DNA of 20,342 nucleotides from positions 1-20,342 of the forward strand of contig CALIZJ010000023.1 of assembly GCA_938028845.1 (NCBI GenBank). Direction: 5' to 3'. Both the position numbers and the translations under genes were made by a program. Shown here piece after piece: positions 14,253-20,342 of the stretch. Position 1 is the stretch's first letter. Each line of letters opens with the position of its first letter. The DNA comes from an uncultured Blautia sp. GTDB lineage: Bacteria > Bacillota > Clostridia > Lachnospirales > Lachnospiraceae. The notes beneath the pieces were generated by a model. The model saw only the letters and a program-made list of their open reading frames with translations, was not told the origin of the DNA and ran no database searches.

Positions 14253-15392
14253 TTATAAACCAGCCGGCTGATTTAATTTTTCCACGAAGTCTGCCATTGC
14301 CTCAGAAATCTTTAACTGTTGCGGACAGACTGCTTCACAGCTTCGGCAGCCTACACAGGCGCTGGGGCGTTTATCTTCCGGAAGTGCCTCTGCAGCCATA
14401 TGGGTGATCAAACCGTTTGAGAAACGCAGCTCATTGTACAGAGAAAGAAGCGTAGGAATATCCAGTTCCTGTGGACAATGAGTTACACAATAACGGCATG
14501 CCGTACATGGAAGAATATCCAGCATACTGTCCGTGACACCCATAAGCGCCTCCATCTCTTCTTTTGTAAGAGGCTTTTCTTCCTGATATGTAGCTACATT
14601 TGCCTTCATCTGCTCCATATTGGACATACCGGAAAGAACCATTGTCACTCCCGGCACAGACTGAAGGAAACGGAAAGCCCAGGCCGGCACCTCTTCCTTC
14701 GGACGAAGCGCTTTCAGCTTCTTTGTATTTTCTTCGGAAAGGGTTGCCAGGCTTCCACCTCGCAGAGGTTCCATTACCCAGACAGGAATCTGCCATTCAT
14801 TAAGAAGCTCTACTTTTGCCTTTGCATTCTGCAGTTTCCAGTCCAGATAATTTAACTGGATCTGGCAAAACTCCATATGCTTTCCGTAAGCATCCAGGAA
14901 ACGTTTTAACGTATCGTAACGTCCATGGACAGAAAATCCTAAGTGTTTAATGCGCCCTGCTTCCTTCTGTTTCAAAAGATAATCCAGGATGCCGTATTTC
15001 TCATCCAGATAATAATCAATATTTTTTTCGTATACATTATGGAACAAATAAAAATCAAAATAGTCTACGCCGCATTTTTTAAGCTGTTCCTCGAAAATGC
15101 TTTCCACCTTATCCATATTAGACAGGTCATATCCAGGAAACTTGCTGGCAAGATAATAGCTGTCACGGGGATATTTTGCCAGAAGCTTTCCAATTACTTT
15201 TTCCGACTCTCCCGCATGATATCCATATGCAGTATCAAAATAATTGACACCCTGTTCCAAGGCGTAAGCAACCATCTCCGCAGCTTTCTCTTCATCAATG
15301 GGAATATCTCCTTTGCCTCCCACTACCGGAAGCCTCATAGTTCCAAATCCTAATGCAGACAGCTTCAGATCTTGAAAATCTTTATAAATCAT
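14253..15392 (-). CDS. aldo/keto reductase with C-terminal double 4Fe-4S ferredoxin domain
   Basis: A 379-residue protein. The TIM-barrel aldo/keto reductase tetrad is present as Asp53 (YFDTAYGY), Tyr58, Lys84 (ASKF) and His118 (LFHN). The C-terminal domain has two CxxCxxCxxxCP motifs (Cys296, 299, 302, 306 and Cys346, 349, 352, 356), predicting two 4Fe-4S clusters, so it probably exchanges electrons with ferredoxin-like partners as well as using NAD(P)H. The substrate is unknown; reactive aldehydes are plausible given the promoter type. The start is the ATG at 15392, 8 bases after AAGGAGG; the frame extends to 15413, but that upstream ATG contributes the Shine-Dalgarno. It is monocistronic behind a MerR-like promoter (15481-15511), and the stretch downstream shows no terminator. 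Confidence 0.92.
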   Translation of the reverse strand: MIYKDFQDLKLSALGFGTMRLPVVGGKGDIPIDEEKAAEMVAYALEQGVNYFDTAYGYHAGESEKVIGKLLAKYPRDSYYLASKFPGYDLSNMDKVESIFEEQLKKCGVDYFDFYLFHNVYEKNIDYYLDEKYGILDYLLKQKEAGRIKHLGFSVHGRYDTLKRFLDAYGKHMEFCQIQLNYLDWKLQNAKAKVELLNEWQIPVWVMEPLRGGSLATLSEENTKKLKALRPKEEVPAWAFRFLQSVPGVTMVLSGMSNMEQMKANVATYQEEKPLTKEEMEALMGVTDSMLDILPCTACRYCVTHCPQELDIPTLLSLYNELRFSNGLITHMAAEALPEDKRPSACVGCRSCEAVCPQQLKISEAMADFVEKLNQPAGL

Positions 15393-15420
15393 GATATCGT
15401 CCTCCTTTTTCATAAAACAA

Positions 15421-15466
15421 GGCCAATACTAAAGGGGGGAATGCTTTTTTGGCATTGGTATTGGCC
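15421..15466 (-). other. stem-loop in the 5' untranslated region of the aldo/keto reductase
   Basis: GGCCAATAC (15421-15429) is the exact reverse complement of GTATTGGCC (15458-15466). Inside, AATGC (15440-15444) pairs with GCATT (15452-15456) around a T-rich loop. The stem begins close to the predicted transcript start and ends about 12 bases before the Shine-Dalgarno. No U-tract follows, so it is not a typical terminator. It could protect the mRNA or be a protein site. Confidence 0.55.
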
Positions 15467-15480
15467 CTGCTTTCTTATTT

Positions 15481-15511
15481 ACCTTACTCCCTGGAGTAGA
15501 CTCTAAGTCAA
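15481..15511 (-). promoter_or_regulatory. MerR-type promoter/operator for the aldo/keto reductase
   Basis: TTGACT (15506-15511) and TAAGGT (15481-15486) on the minus strand are separated by 19 bases, the lengthened spacer characteristic of MerR-family activation. The spacer and flanks hold an imperfect dyad, CTTAGAGT-CT-ACTCCAGG, of the AdhR/NmlR type. No MerR gene lies in the window. Confidence 0.6.
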
Positions 15512-15556
15512 TATGTTTTTTTATTTTTCTTTTTAAATCTATACATTTTTCACATA

Positions 15557-15599
15557 AAAGACAGCTTCCGGCAATATTGCTGCCTTGGAAGCTGTCTTT
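15557..15599 (-). terminator. intrinsic terminator of the bgl operon
   Basis: AAAGACAGCTTCC (15557-15569) pairs perfectly with GGAAGCTGTCTTT (15587-15599), with an inner GGCA/TGCC extension. On the minus strand the tail is TTTTATG. It lies 21 bases past the stop at 15621. Confidence 0.85.
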
Positions 15600-15620
15600 T
15601 TATAGCACTCACACTCTATA

Positions 15621-17066
15621 TTATTTTCTGTTTTCCAAGTCTTCTCCATTGGAGGCAATGACCTGTTTATACCAGTAAAAGCTCTTCTTACGGTAACGGG
15701 CAAGGCTTCCGGAGCCGTCGTCCTCCCGGTCTACATAAATGAACCCATACCTTTTGCTCATCTCTCCTGTGGAAGCGCTTACCAGGTCAATGCAGCCCCA
15801 GGTGGTATACCCCAGAAGCTCCACGCCGTCCTCTTCCACTGCCGCCTTAAAGGCTTCAATATGCGCTTTCAGATATTCAATACGGTAATCATCATCCACC
15901 GTAAAGGACCCCTTTCCGTCCGGAACCAACTCATCCCTTGCGCCCAGGCCGTTTTCCACAATAAATAACGGCTTCTGGTAACGGTCGTATAAGGTATTCA
16001 TGGTGATCCGAAGCCCTAAAGGATCGATCTGCCATCCCCACTGAGAGGATTTCAGATAAGGATTCTTCGTGCCTTTAAAAGCATTTCCTATGGTTTCTCC
16101 CACATCCTTGCGGGTAGTAATACAGCGCGAGGAATAATAGCTGAAACTGATAAAATCCACTGTATTTTCTTTTAAGATCTGTTCATCTTCCTCTGTCATA
16201 CCCAAAGAAATGTGTTCTTTTTCAAAAAATTTCTTTGCATAATTGGGATAATATCCTCTCGCCTGCACATCGATGAACATCATATTTTCCCGATCCTTAC
16301 CCATGGCTTCCCAGACATCTTCCGGCATACAGCAGTAAGGATAATAATTTCCCGCCGCCATCATGCAGCCAACCTTATTTTCCGGATCGATCTCATGGGC
16401 AATCTTTGTCGCCCAGGCGCTTGCCACCAGTTCATGATGAGCGCTTAGATATTTCGCCTGCTTTTCATCCTCGCCCTCCTGGAATTGAAGCCCGGCTCCC
16501 ATAAAGGGCAGATGGAGGATCATATTGATCTCATTAAAGGTGATCCAGTATTTTACCAGCCCTTTGTACCTGGTAAAGAGCGTAGTCACCAGCCTTTTAT
16601 AAAATTCGATAAGCTGCCTGTTTTTCCAGCCGCCATATTTCTGTATCAGATGCATGGGGCAGTCGAAATGGGTAATGGTTACAAGAGGCTCGATCCCATA
16701 TTTTTTACATTCCCGAAATACTTCTTCGTAAAAGGCAAGTCCCTCTTCGTTAGGCTCGCTTTCATCCCCTTTGGGAAAAATCCGGGACCAGCCGATGCTG
16801 AGCCGGAACACTTTAAAGCCCATCTCCGCAAAAAGGGCGATATCCTCCCGGAAATGATGGTAAAAATCAATTCCCTCCAGAGCAGGATAATAATACCCGT
16901 CCTGGATCTCCTCCATGTTTTTTACACCCAGCATAACACTGCGCCGGTCAGGGCCGTGGGGGATCACATCCACATTCGCCAACCCTCTGCTTCCTGCCTG
17001 ATAGGCTCCTTCACACTGGTTTGCAGCGGTAGCCCCGCCCCAAAGAAAATCCTTGTTTAATGGCAT
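15621..17066 (-). CDS. bglA: 6-phospho-beta-glucosidase, GH1
   Basis: A full-length 481-residue glycoside hydrolase family 1 enzyme. The N-terminal FLWGGATAANQCEGAY block is intact, the acid/base Glu179 is in TFNEIN and the nucleophile Glu371 in VENGLG. The phosphate-recognition loop (Ser430 to Tyr440, with MSKRYGFIYVD) marks it as acting on 6-phosphorylated rather than free beta-glucosides. It would hydrolyse PTS-imported cellobiose- or salicin-type phosphates to glucose-6-phosphate plus aglycone or glucose. It begins 14 bases after the permease stop with AAAGGAGGAAAA at the Shine-Dalgarno position and is closed by the terminator at 15557-15599. The gene itself shows no decay, unlike the two genes upstream. 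Confidence 0.94.
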   Translation of the reverse strand: MPLNKDFLWGGATAANQCEGAYQAGSRGLANVDVIPHGPDRRSVMLGVKNMEEIQDGYYYPALEGIDFYHHFREDIALFAEMGFKVFRLSIGWSRIFPKGDESEPNEEGLAFYEEVFRECKKYGIEPLVTITHFDCPMHLIQKYGGWKNRQLIEFYKRLVTTLFTRYKGLVKYWITFNEINMILHLPFMGAGLQFQEGEDEKQAKYLSAHHELVASAWATKIAHEIDPENKVGCMMAAGNYYPYCCMPEDVWEAMGKDRENMMFIDVQARGYYPNYAKKFFEKEHISLGMTEEDEQILKENTVDFISFSYYSSRCITTRKDVGETIGNAFKGTKNPYLKSSQWGWQIDPLGLRITMNTLYDRYQKPLFIVENGLGARDELVPDGKGSFTVDDDYRIEYLKAHIEAFKAAVEEDGVELLGYTTWGCIDLVSASTGEMSKRYGFIYVDREDDGSGSLARYRKKSFYWYKQVIASNGEDLENRK

Positions 17067-17080
17067 AGTTTTCCTCCTTT

Positions 17081-18841
17081 TTATGATCCGATCACTTTGA
17101 TTATGGTTTCCTTCGGCTTAACCTCTCCTTCTGAAACCGCGATCACATCATTGTAATCCATTGAATTCGTAACGATCACAGGAGTTATTATATCATATCC
17201 GGCACCTTTCACGCCAGCTAAGTCCACATTTAAAATAGGTGTTCCTACATCCACCGGATCTCCGTCTTTTACCAGGGCTTCATAAAACTGCCCTTTCAGG
17301 TTTACCGTATCCAGTCCCACATGGATCAAAAGCTCCACGCCAGTATCCGAAAGGATTCCAACGGCATGTTTGGTGTCAAATACCGTCTGTATGGTTCCTT
17401 TTACCGGAGAAACGAACTTTCCCTCTTCCGGAATAATAGCAACGCCTTTTCCAAGGATTTCCTCAGCAAAAGTCGGATCATTTACTTCTGAAAGAGGGGT
17501 CAGCTTTCCTTTCACCGGAGCGCATACATTCTGAATCCCACTGGCACTTCCAGCAGAAGCAGAAACAGTCTCTGTTTTCCCTTCCTTACTCTCCACAGGG
17601 GCTGCCTGTGTCTCCTGTACTTCCTCTTCCTGGTCTTTATAAATAACACAACAAACAGCAAAGGCGATCACAAAAGCGATAGCCGCACCGATACAAGCAA
17701 ACATAAGGTCTCTTAAGCTGTCTCCGCCGATATATCCCGGAAGGGTCATAAGTCCCGGAGAGCCGCCGCCATAGTTCTTAACAGTAAAAATCCCCATGAA
17801 AAGACCGCCTACGGCACCGCCGATACATGCAGAGATCAGCGGAGTCTTAAAGCGCATATTCACACCATAAAGAGCCGGTTCTGTGATACCGCAGACTGCG
17901 GTAATGCCTGCAGAGGATGCCACCTGGCGTACTTCTGGTTTTTTCGTTTTTATGGCTACTGCAAAAGTTGCCGCACCCTGGGCAATATTGGATGCAAGGT
18001 TTGCCGGATAAACAATGGTGTCAAAGCCTGTGGTCATACGGTTATTAATACCGATAGGAATGATTCCGTAATGGGTTCCCGTCATAACAAGCAGCGGGAA
18101 CACTCCGCCTAAGATCATAGGAACAAGCCAGCTTACATAAGTATTCAGCATGGTTACTCCCGCAGCGATCCAGCTTGCGATCACATAACCCACTGGTCCT
18201 AAAACAGCTAACGCTGCCCCGCCAGCTACCAGGGCGGTGATCAAAGGTTTCGTAAAGAACTTGATGGGTTTCGGGGAAATCCGGTCTGCAACAGGTTCTA
18301 CTAAAGACATAAACCATACGGCTAGGATAATAGGGATAACGGATGAAGAATAACTGGCATTATAAATAGGAATGAAAAACAGCTTGATCGCCTCTCCGCT
18401 CTCCTGGGATGAAGTAACCATATTTACAAAATTAGGATGGAGCAGCATTCCGCCCAGCATCATAGCCAGGTAGGGATTACAGCCGAATTTTTTTGCCGCT
18501 GAATTGGCAAGGAGAATAGGCAGGAAGTAAAACGCCGCATCCGCCATGAAATTGATCACCTGATAGGTGCTGGCATCTGTGTCCACCAGTTTAAAAGCCA
18601 CCAGCAGGGATAAAACAGCCTTTAACATACCGGCTGCAGTAATTGCCGGAAGGACTGGTGTAAAGATACCGGTGATCGTATCGATCAGCCTGGCACCGAT
18701 GCTTTTCTTTTCTCCGCTGTCTTTTCCTCCATTACTGTCCTGGTTTAGGCTGCACTTTTCCGCAATGGGCTTGTACACATGATTTACGTCATTTCCGATA
18801 ATGATCTGGTACTGCCCGCCGCTTATGGCAACCCCTAACAC
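17081..18841 (-). CDS. bglP: PTS beta-glucoside permease (BglP-like EIIBCA), 5'-truncated in the IIB domain
   Basis: The longest frame starts at GTG 18841 (586 residues). The first 30 residues are only the second half of a IIB domain (GVAISGGQYQIIIGNDVNHVY). The homologous frame continues upstream as ENSKEEELKKTPG and ends at a TGA (18881-18883). The phosphorylated cysteine (HCxTRLRF motif in the family) is absent. The IIC membrane domain (~48-390) and IIA domain (~435-586, His near 507 in LLIHVGLD) look intact. The product should import beta-glucosides with phosphorylation but could not relay phosphate from IIA alone, unless another IIB helps in trans. AAGGAGG 5 bases before a CTG (18857-18859) could be a start, or simply Lys-Glu-Glu codons. 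Probably a decaying gene. Confidence 0.85.
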   Translation of the reverse strand: MLGVAISGGQYQIIIGNDVNHVYKPIAEKCSLNQDSNGGKDSGEKKSIGARLIDTITGIFTPVLPAITAAGMLKAVLSLLVAFKLVDTDASTYQVINFMADAAFYFLPILLANSAAKKFGCNPYLAMMLGGMLLHPNFVNMVTSSQESGEAIKLFFIPIYNASYSSSVIPIILAVWFMSLVEPVADRISPKPIKFFTKPLITALVAGGAALAVLGPVGYVIASWIAAGVTMLNTYVSWLVPMILGGVFPLLVMTGTHYGIIPIGINNRMTTGFDTIVYPANLASNIAQGAATFAVAIKTKKPEVRQVASSAGITAVCGITEPALYGVNMRFKTPLISACIGGAVGGLFMGIFTVKNYGGGSPGLMTLPGYIGGDSLRDLMFACIGAAIAFVIAFAVCCVIYKDQEEEVQETQAAPVESKEGKTETVSASAGSASGIQNVCAPVKGKLTPLSEVNDPTFAEEILGKGVAIIPEEGKFVSPVKGTIQTVFDTKHAVGILSDTGVELLIHVGLDTVNLKGQFYEALVKDGDPVDVGTPILNVDLAGVKGAGYDIITPVIVTNSMDYNDVIAVSEGEVKPKETIIKVIGS

Positions 18842-18959
18842 TCCCGGAGTCTTTTTCAGCTCTTCCTCCTTGCTATTTTCTCACTCTTCCGTATATCAGA
18901 AAAGTGGTATAACCTGTGATTTTTCGCTCTTTTCCCTTCTCTTCCCAAGAACACCTTTT
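18842..18959 (-). other. junction between licT remnant and truncated bglP
   Basis: This stretch should hold a permease start region but has stops in all useful frames. AGAGAAGGGAAAAGAG resembles a Shine-Dalgarno without a following start codon. CAGGTTATACC resembles the 3' part of the RAT at 19169-19197 (CAGGCTATACC) and may be a remnant of a second leader; that reading is speculative. Confidence 0.4.
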
Positions 18960-19100
18960 CTATCTGGTGATCACGCGCCGGATATGAATGATCAGATACA
19001 TGATCTCCTCATTGGTAAGAAGAATTCCATATTCCTTTCGGATATATTCATAAACTTTAAGGACACAGGCATATATCTTTCTGACCTGACCTTTCCAAAG
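18960..19100 (-). pseudogene. licT: remnant of a LicT/BglG-family antiterminator (C-terminal PRD2 only)
   Basis: An open frame of 46 codons bounded upstream by TGA (19101-19103) and ending in TAG (18960-18962). It encodes VRKIYACVLKVYEYIRKEYG followed by ILLTNEEIMYLIIHIRRV, the unmistakable end of the second PTS regulation domain of BglG/LicT proteins. The intact family has about 280 residues (RNA-binding CAT domain, PRD1, PRD2), so about five sixths is missing, including all RNA-binding sequence. No start codon or Shine-Dalgarno serves it. It sits between the RAT leader and the truncated permease, where an intact bglG would be expected. Confidence 0.82.
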
Positions 19101-19126
19101 TCAAAACCAATAAACTGCATCAAAAA

Positions 19127-19178
19127 AGGCTATACCATTACCACATCCTCACGGGAATGTGCATAATCGGTATAGCCT
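19127..19178 (-). terminator. leader terminator of the bgl operon
   Basis: AGGCTATACC (minus-strand 19178-19169) pairs with GGTATAGCCT (19136-19127). An inner CACAT/ATGTG stem (19157-19161/19142-19146) is present and a run of six Ts (19122-19127) follows. Its 5' arm overlaps the 3' part of the RAT, so the two structures exclude each other. Confidence 0.8.
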
Positions 19179-19197
19179 GCTTTACCAGTAACAATCC
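19169..19197 (-). promoter_or_regulatory. ribonucleic antiterminator (RAT) for a LicT/BglG protein
   Basis: The minus strand reads GGATTGTTACTG, then GTAAA, then GCAGGCTATACC. This is the bipartite motif bound by BglG/SacY/LicT dimers, which stabilises a hairpin that prevents the overlapping terminator from forming. The cognate protein gene is only a fragment here. Confidence 0.82.
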
Positions 19198-19211
19198 TTT
19201 TATACGGAGTC

Positions 19212-19240
19212 AGTATAGCATTGGAAGCAAGCCTTGTTAA
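19212..19240 (-). promoter_or_regulatory. promoter of the bgl operon
   Basis: TTAACA (19235-19240) and TATACT (19212-19217) on the minus strand are exactly 17 bases apart, each one base from consensus. The RAT starts about 15 bases downstream of the -10. I found no convincing catabolite-response element near it. Confidence 0.7.
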
Positions 19241-19287
19241 TTATAGATAAAATTTTCGGCTATTTCTCCAAAAAACCATCCACAAAT

Positions 19288-19887
19288 TTAGTAAAGTCTT
19301 GCAATAACCGGAACAATCTCTTTAATGACCGTCTGTGTAGTATTGATGCACAGGTCGTAATTTAATTTATCTCCCCAGGTATGCTCTGTATAAAATTCGT
19401 AATACTTAGCGCGCCTTTTATCGATACCTTTAATCTGCTGTTTTAATTCTTTGTCAGAAAGATGTTCTCCTTCCGGAGCCTTTTCCCGGCAGCGCTTTAT
19501 CTTGCTGTCCATATCCGCATAGACGAAAAGCCGCAGCGGATTATAGTCCTTTAGAATATAATCTGCACAACGTCCCACAATAATACAGTCAGATTTTTCC
19601 GCCGCTTCTTTAATGATCTGGCTCTGTTCTTTATAAACAGACAGACTGTGCTCAAAAACAGGATTTACGCCTGGATAAAAACTGTGCTGTATATGGATCG
19701 GATAGGAAAATGAAGGGCGTTTTTCTGATATTGCCTGTACATACTGTTCTGACAGCGAAGTCCTTTTCGCAATTTCGCTGATAATCTCCTGATCGTAATA
19801 AGCGATTCCCAATTCCTCCGACAACCGGCGTCCCAGCTCACGTCCGCCGCTTCCGAATTCCCTGCCTATTGTAATGATTTTATTCAT
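19288..19887 (-). CDS. cytidylate-kinase-like family protein
   Basis: A 199-residue P-loop kinase of the cytidylate-kinase-like (AAA_26) group. The nucleotide-binding loop is GREFGSGGRELG (8-19), followed by YYDQEII (30-36), a central VGRCADYIL (104-112) and a lid-like RCREKAPEGEHLSDKEL region. It is not the housekeeping Cmk; members of this group commonly occur next to transporters and their substrate is unknown. The ATG at 19887 has AAAGGAGG 8 bases upstream, inside the last codons of the MATE remnant, and only 2 bases separate that stop from this start. It probably depended on transcription of the once-intact MATE gene or of cfa. No terminator hairpin is evident downstream. Confidence 0.85.
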   Translation of the reverse strand: MNKIITIGREFGSGGRELGRRLSEELGIAYYDQEIISEIAKRTSLSEQYVQAISEKRPSFSYPIHIQHSFYPGVNPVFEHSLSVYKEQSQIIKEAAEKSDCIIVGRCADYILKDYNPLRLFVYADMDSKIKRCREKAPEGEHLSDKELKQQIKGIDKRRAKYYEFYTEHTWGDKLNYDLCINTTQTVIKEIVPVIARLY

Positions 19888-19889
19888 AT

Positions 19890-20204
19890 TTATTTCCTCC
19901 TTTCAACGGGCAATCTTCGGGTGTACTTCACCATCGTATATATCACATAAACGGCAACGACCAATTCTGTGATCGGCATGGAAAACCAGATAAAATCAGC
20001 TCCCACAACTGCCGGCAACAGGAAAATAAGAATGCCGCTGATCACCAGACCTCTTGCGATGGATACGATAAATGCCGCCTTTGGTTTCATTATAGCCTGA
20101 AAATAGTAAGTTGAAAAGATATTTAATGGCAATAAAAGAAAAGAAATTCCATAGCGTCTGAAAATAGACGGAGCAATTTCCAGTACCTCAGGCGTAGGGC
20201 ATCG
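19890..20204 (-). pseudogene. C-terminal remnant of a second MATE family transporter
   Basis: An open frame of 104 codons preceded by an in-frame TAG (20205-20207). It contains PTPEVLEIAPSIFRRYG, ISFLLLPLNIFSTYYFQAIM and KPKAAFIVSIARG, the conserved end of MATE transporters, ending at 19890. The intact family is about 450 residues with 12 helices; only the last three or so remain. A TTG at 20132 could start an 80-residue piece, but no Shine-Dalgarno precedes it. The fragment begins 13 bases after the cfa-like stop codon, so the 5' part was removed by a deletion ending next to cfa. It is unrelated in position to the intact MATE gene at 10507-11868. Confidence 0.82.
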
Positions 20205-20217
20205 CTATTTTTTCACA

Positions 20218-20342
20218 TCAATACCAGCGGGTCATAGGCAGATCATTGTTGATCCCCTTCGTCATCAGAATCTGATGTATATCGATGATCCCATTATGGA
20301 AAGTCGCTGCGCAGGCAGCCAGGTACAGATCCCACATGCGGA
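20218..20342 (-). CDS. cyclopropane-fatty-acyl-phospholipid synthase-like methyltransferase, C-terminal end
   Basis: The last 41 codons only; the rest lies beyond the window edge. RMWDLYLAACAATFHNGIID followed by HQILMTKGINNDLPMTRWY matches the C-terminal helix region of Cfa-type SAM-dependent methyltransferases, which transfer a methylene group to unsaturated acyl chains of membrane lipids. The stop is TGA at 20218-20220. The end could be slightly shortened or altered by the same deletion that removed the MATE 5' part. Assignment rests on a short segment without the SAM-binding motif. Confidence 0.65.
   Translation of the reverse strand, partial: RMWDLYLAACAATFHNGIIDIHQILMTKGINNDLPMTRWY

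Noticed and set aside
18801..19166. Plus-strand 121-codon frame across the bgl leader
   Set aside because: It runs antisense through the RAT/terminator, the licT remnant and the start of bglP, shows no family motifs and has no Shine-Dalgarno.
1..20342. CRISPR array, tRNA, rRNA, transposon or prophage genes
   Set aside because: No regularly spaced repeats, cloverleaf sequences, transposase motifs or phage structural motifs were seen on either strand.

Overview
The window looks like Clostridia, most likely a Lachnospiraceae gut bacterium (Blautia/Ruminococcus gnavus/Dorea type). The evidence is moderate GC, strong AGGAGG ribosome binding sites, a PcsB-like hydrolase, a CW-repeat NlpC/P60 protein, meso-diaminopimelate dehydrogenase, DUF5685 and DUF1002 proteins, a YozG/DUF2975 pair and a LicT-type bgl operon. 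Genus is inference. Every supported gene lies on the minus strand, so transcription runs from high to low coordinates. I see no tRNA, rRNA, CRISPR array, transposase or phage gene.

Layout in transcription order. (1) 20342-19288: the 3' end of a cfa-like methyltransferase, a MATE transporter cut down to its last ~104 codons, and an intact cytidylate-kinase-like gene. (2) 19240-15557: a beta-glucoside operon with a good promoter, a RAT/terminator leader, only the last 46 codons of a LicT/BglG antiterminator, a PTS permease lacking the first half of its IIB domain (phosphorylated cysteine included), an intact 6-phospho-beta-glucosidase and a terminator. (3) 15511-14253: an aldo/keto reductase with two 4Fe-4S motifs behind a MerR-type 19-bp-spacer promoter. 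(4) 14148-13144: a 2-hydroxyacid dehydrogenase. (5) 13155-12176: DUF2975 membrane protein plus XRE regulator, preceded by a perfect 19-bp direct repeat. (6) 12156-10507: promoter, ~250-nt structured leader and a full-length MATE transporter. (7) 10471-8720: secreted DUF1002 protein. (8) 8663-7894: ECF transporter S component. (9) 7835-4032: RlmI-like methyltransferase, flavin reductase, zinc-ribbon membrane protein, DUF5685 protein and J-domain protein. (10) 4012-2847: ddh. (11) 2815-1142: CW-repeat NlpC/P60 hydrolase. (12) 1087-1: PcsB-like hydrolase running off the edge.

Items 10-12 form a cell-wall neighbourhood: a DAP/lysine enzyme and two secreted peptidoglycan hydrolases, each with its own promoter. 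The bgl operon should import and cleave phosphorylated beta-glucosides, but its regulator and the permease phosphotransfer domain are broken, so it is probably decaying or depends on proteins elsewhere.

The strongest leads are: the unassigned leader upstream of the MATE gene, with mutually exclusive pairings; the operon pairing a cysteine-string J-domain protein with a DUF5685 protein that has isoprenoid-synthase-like aspartate motifs; the eroded bgl operon and MATE remnant lying within about 1.3 kb of each other; and two defined promoter/operator architectures (MerR-type, and the 21-bp-phased repeat). All assignments come from reading the sequence; no database search was run.
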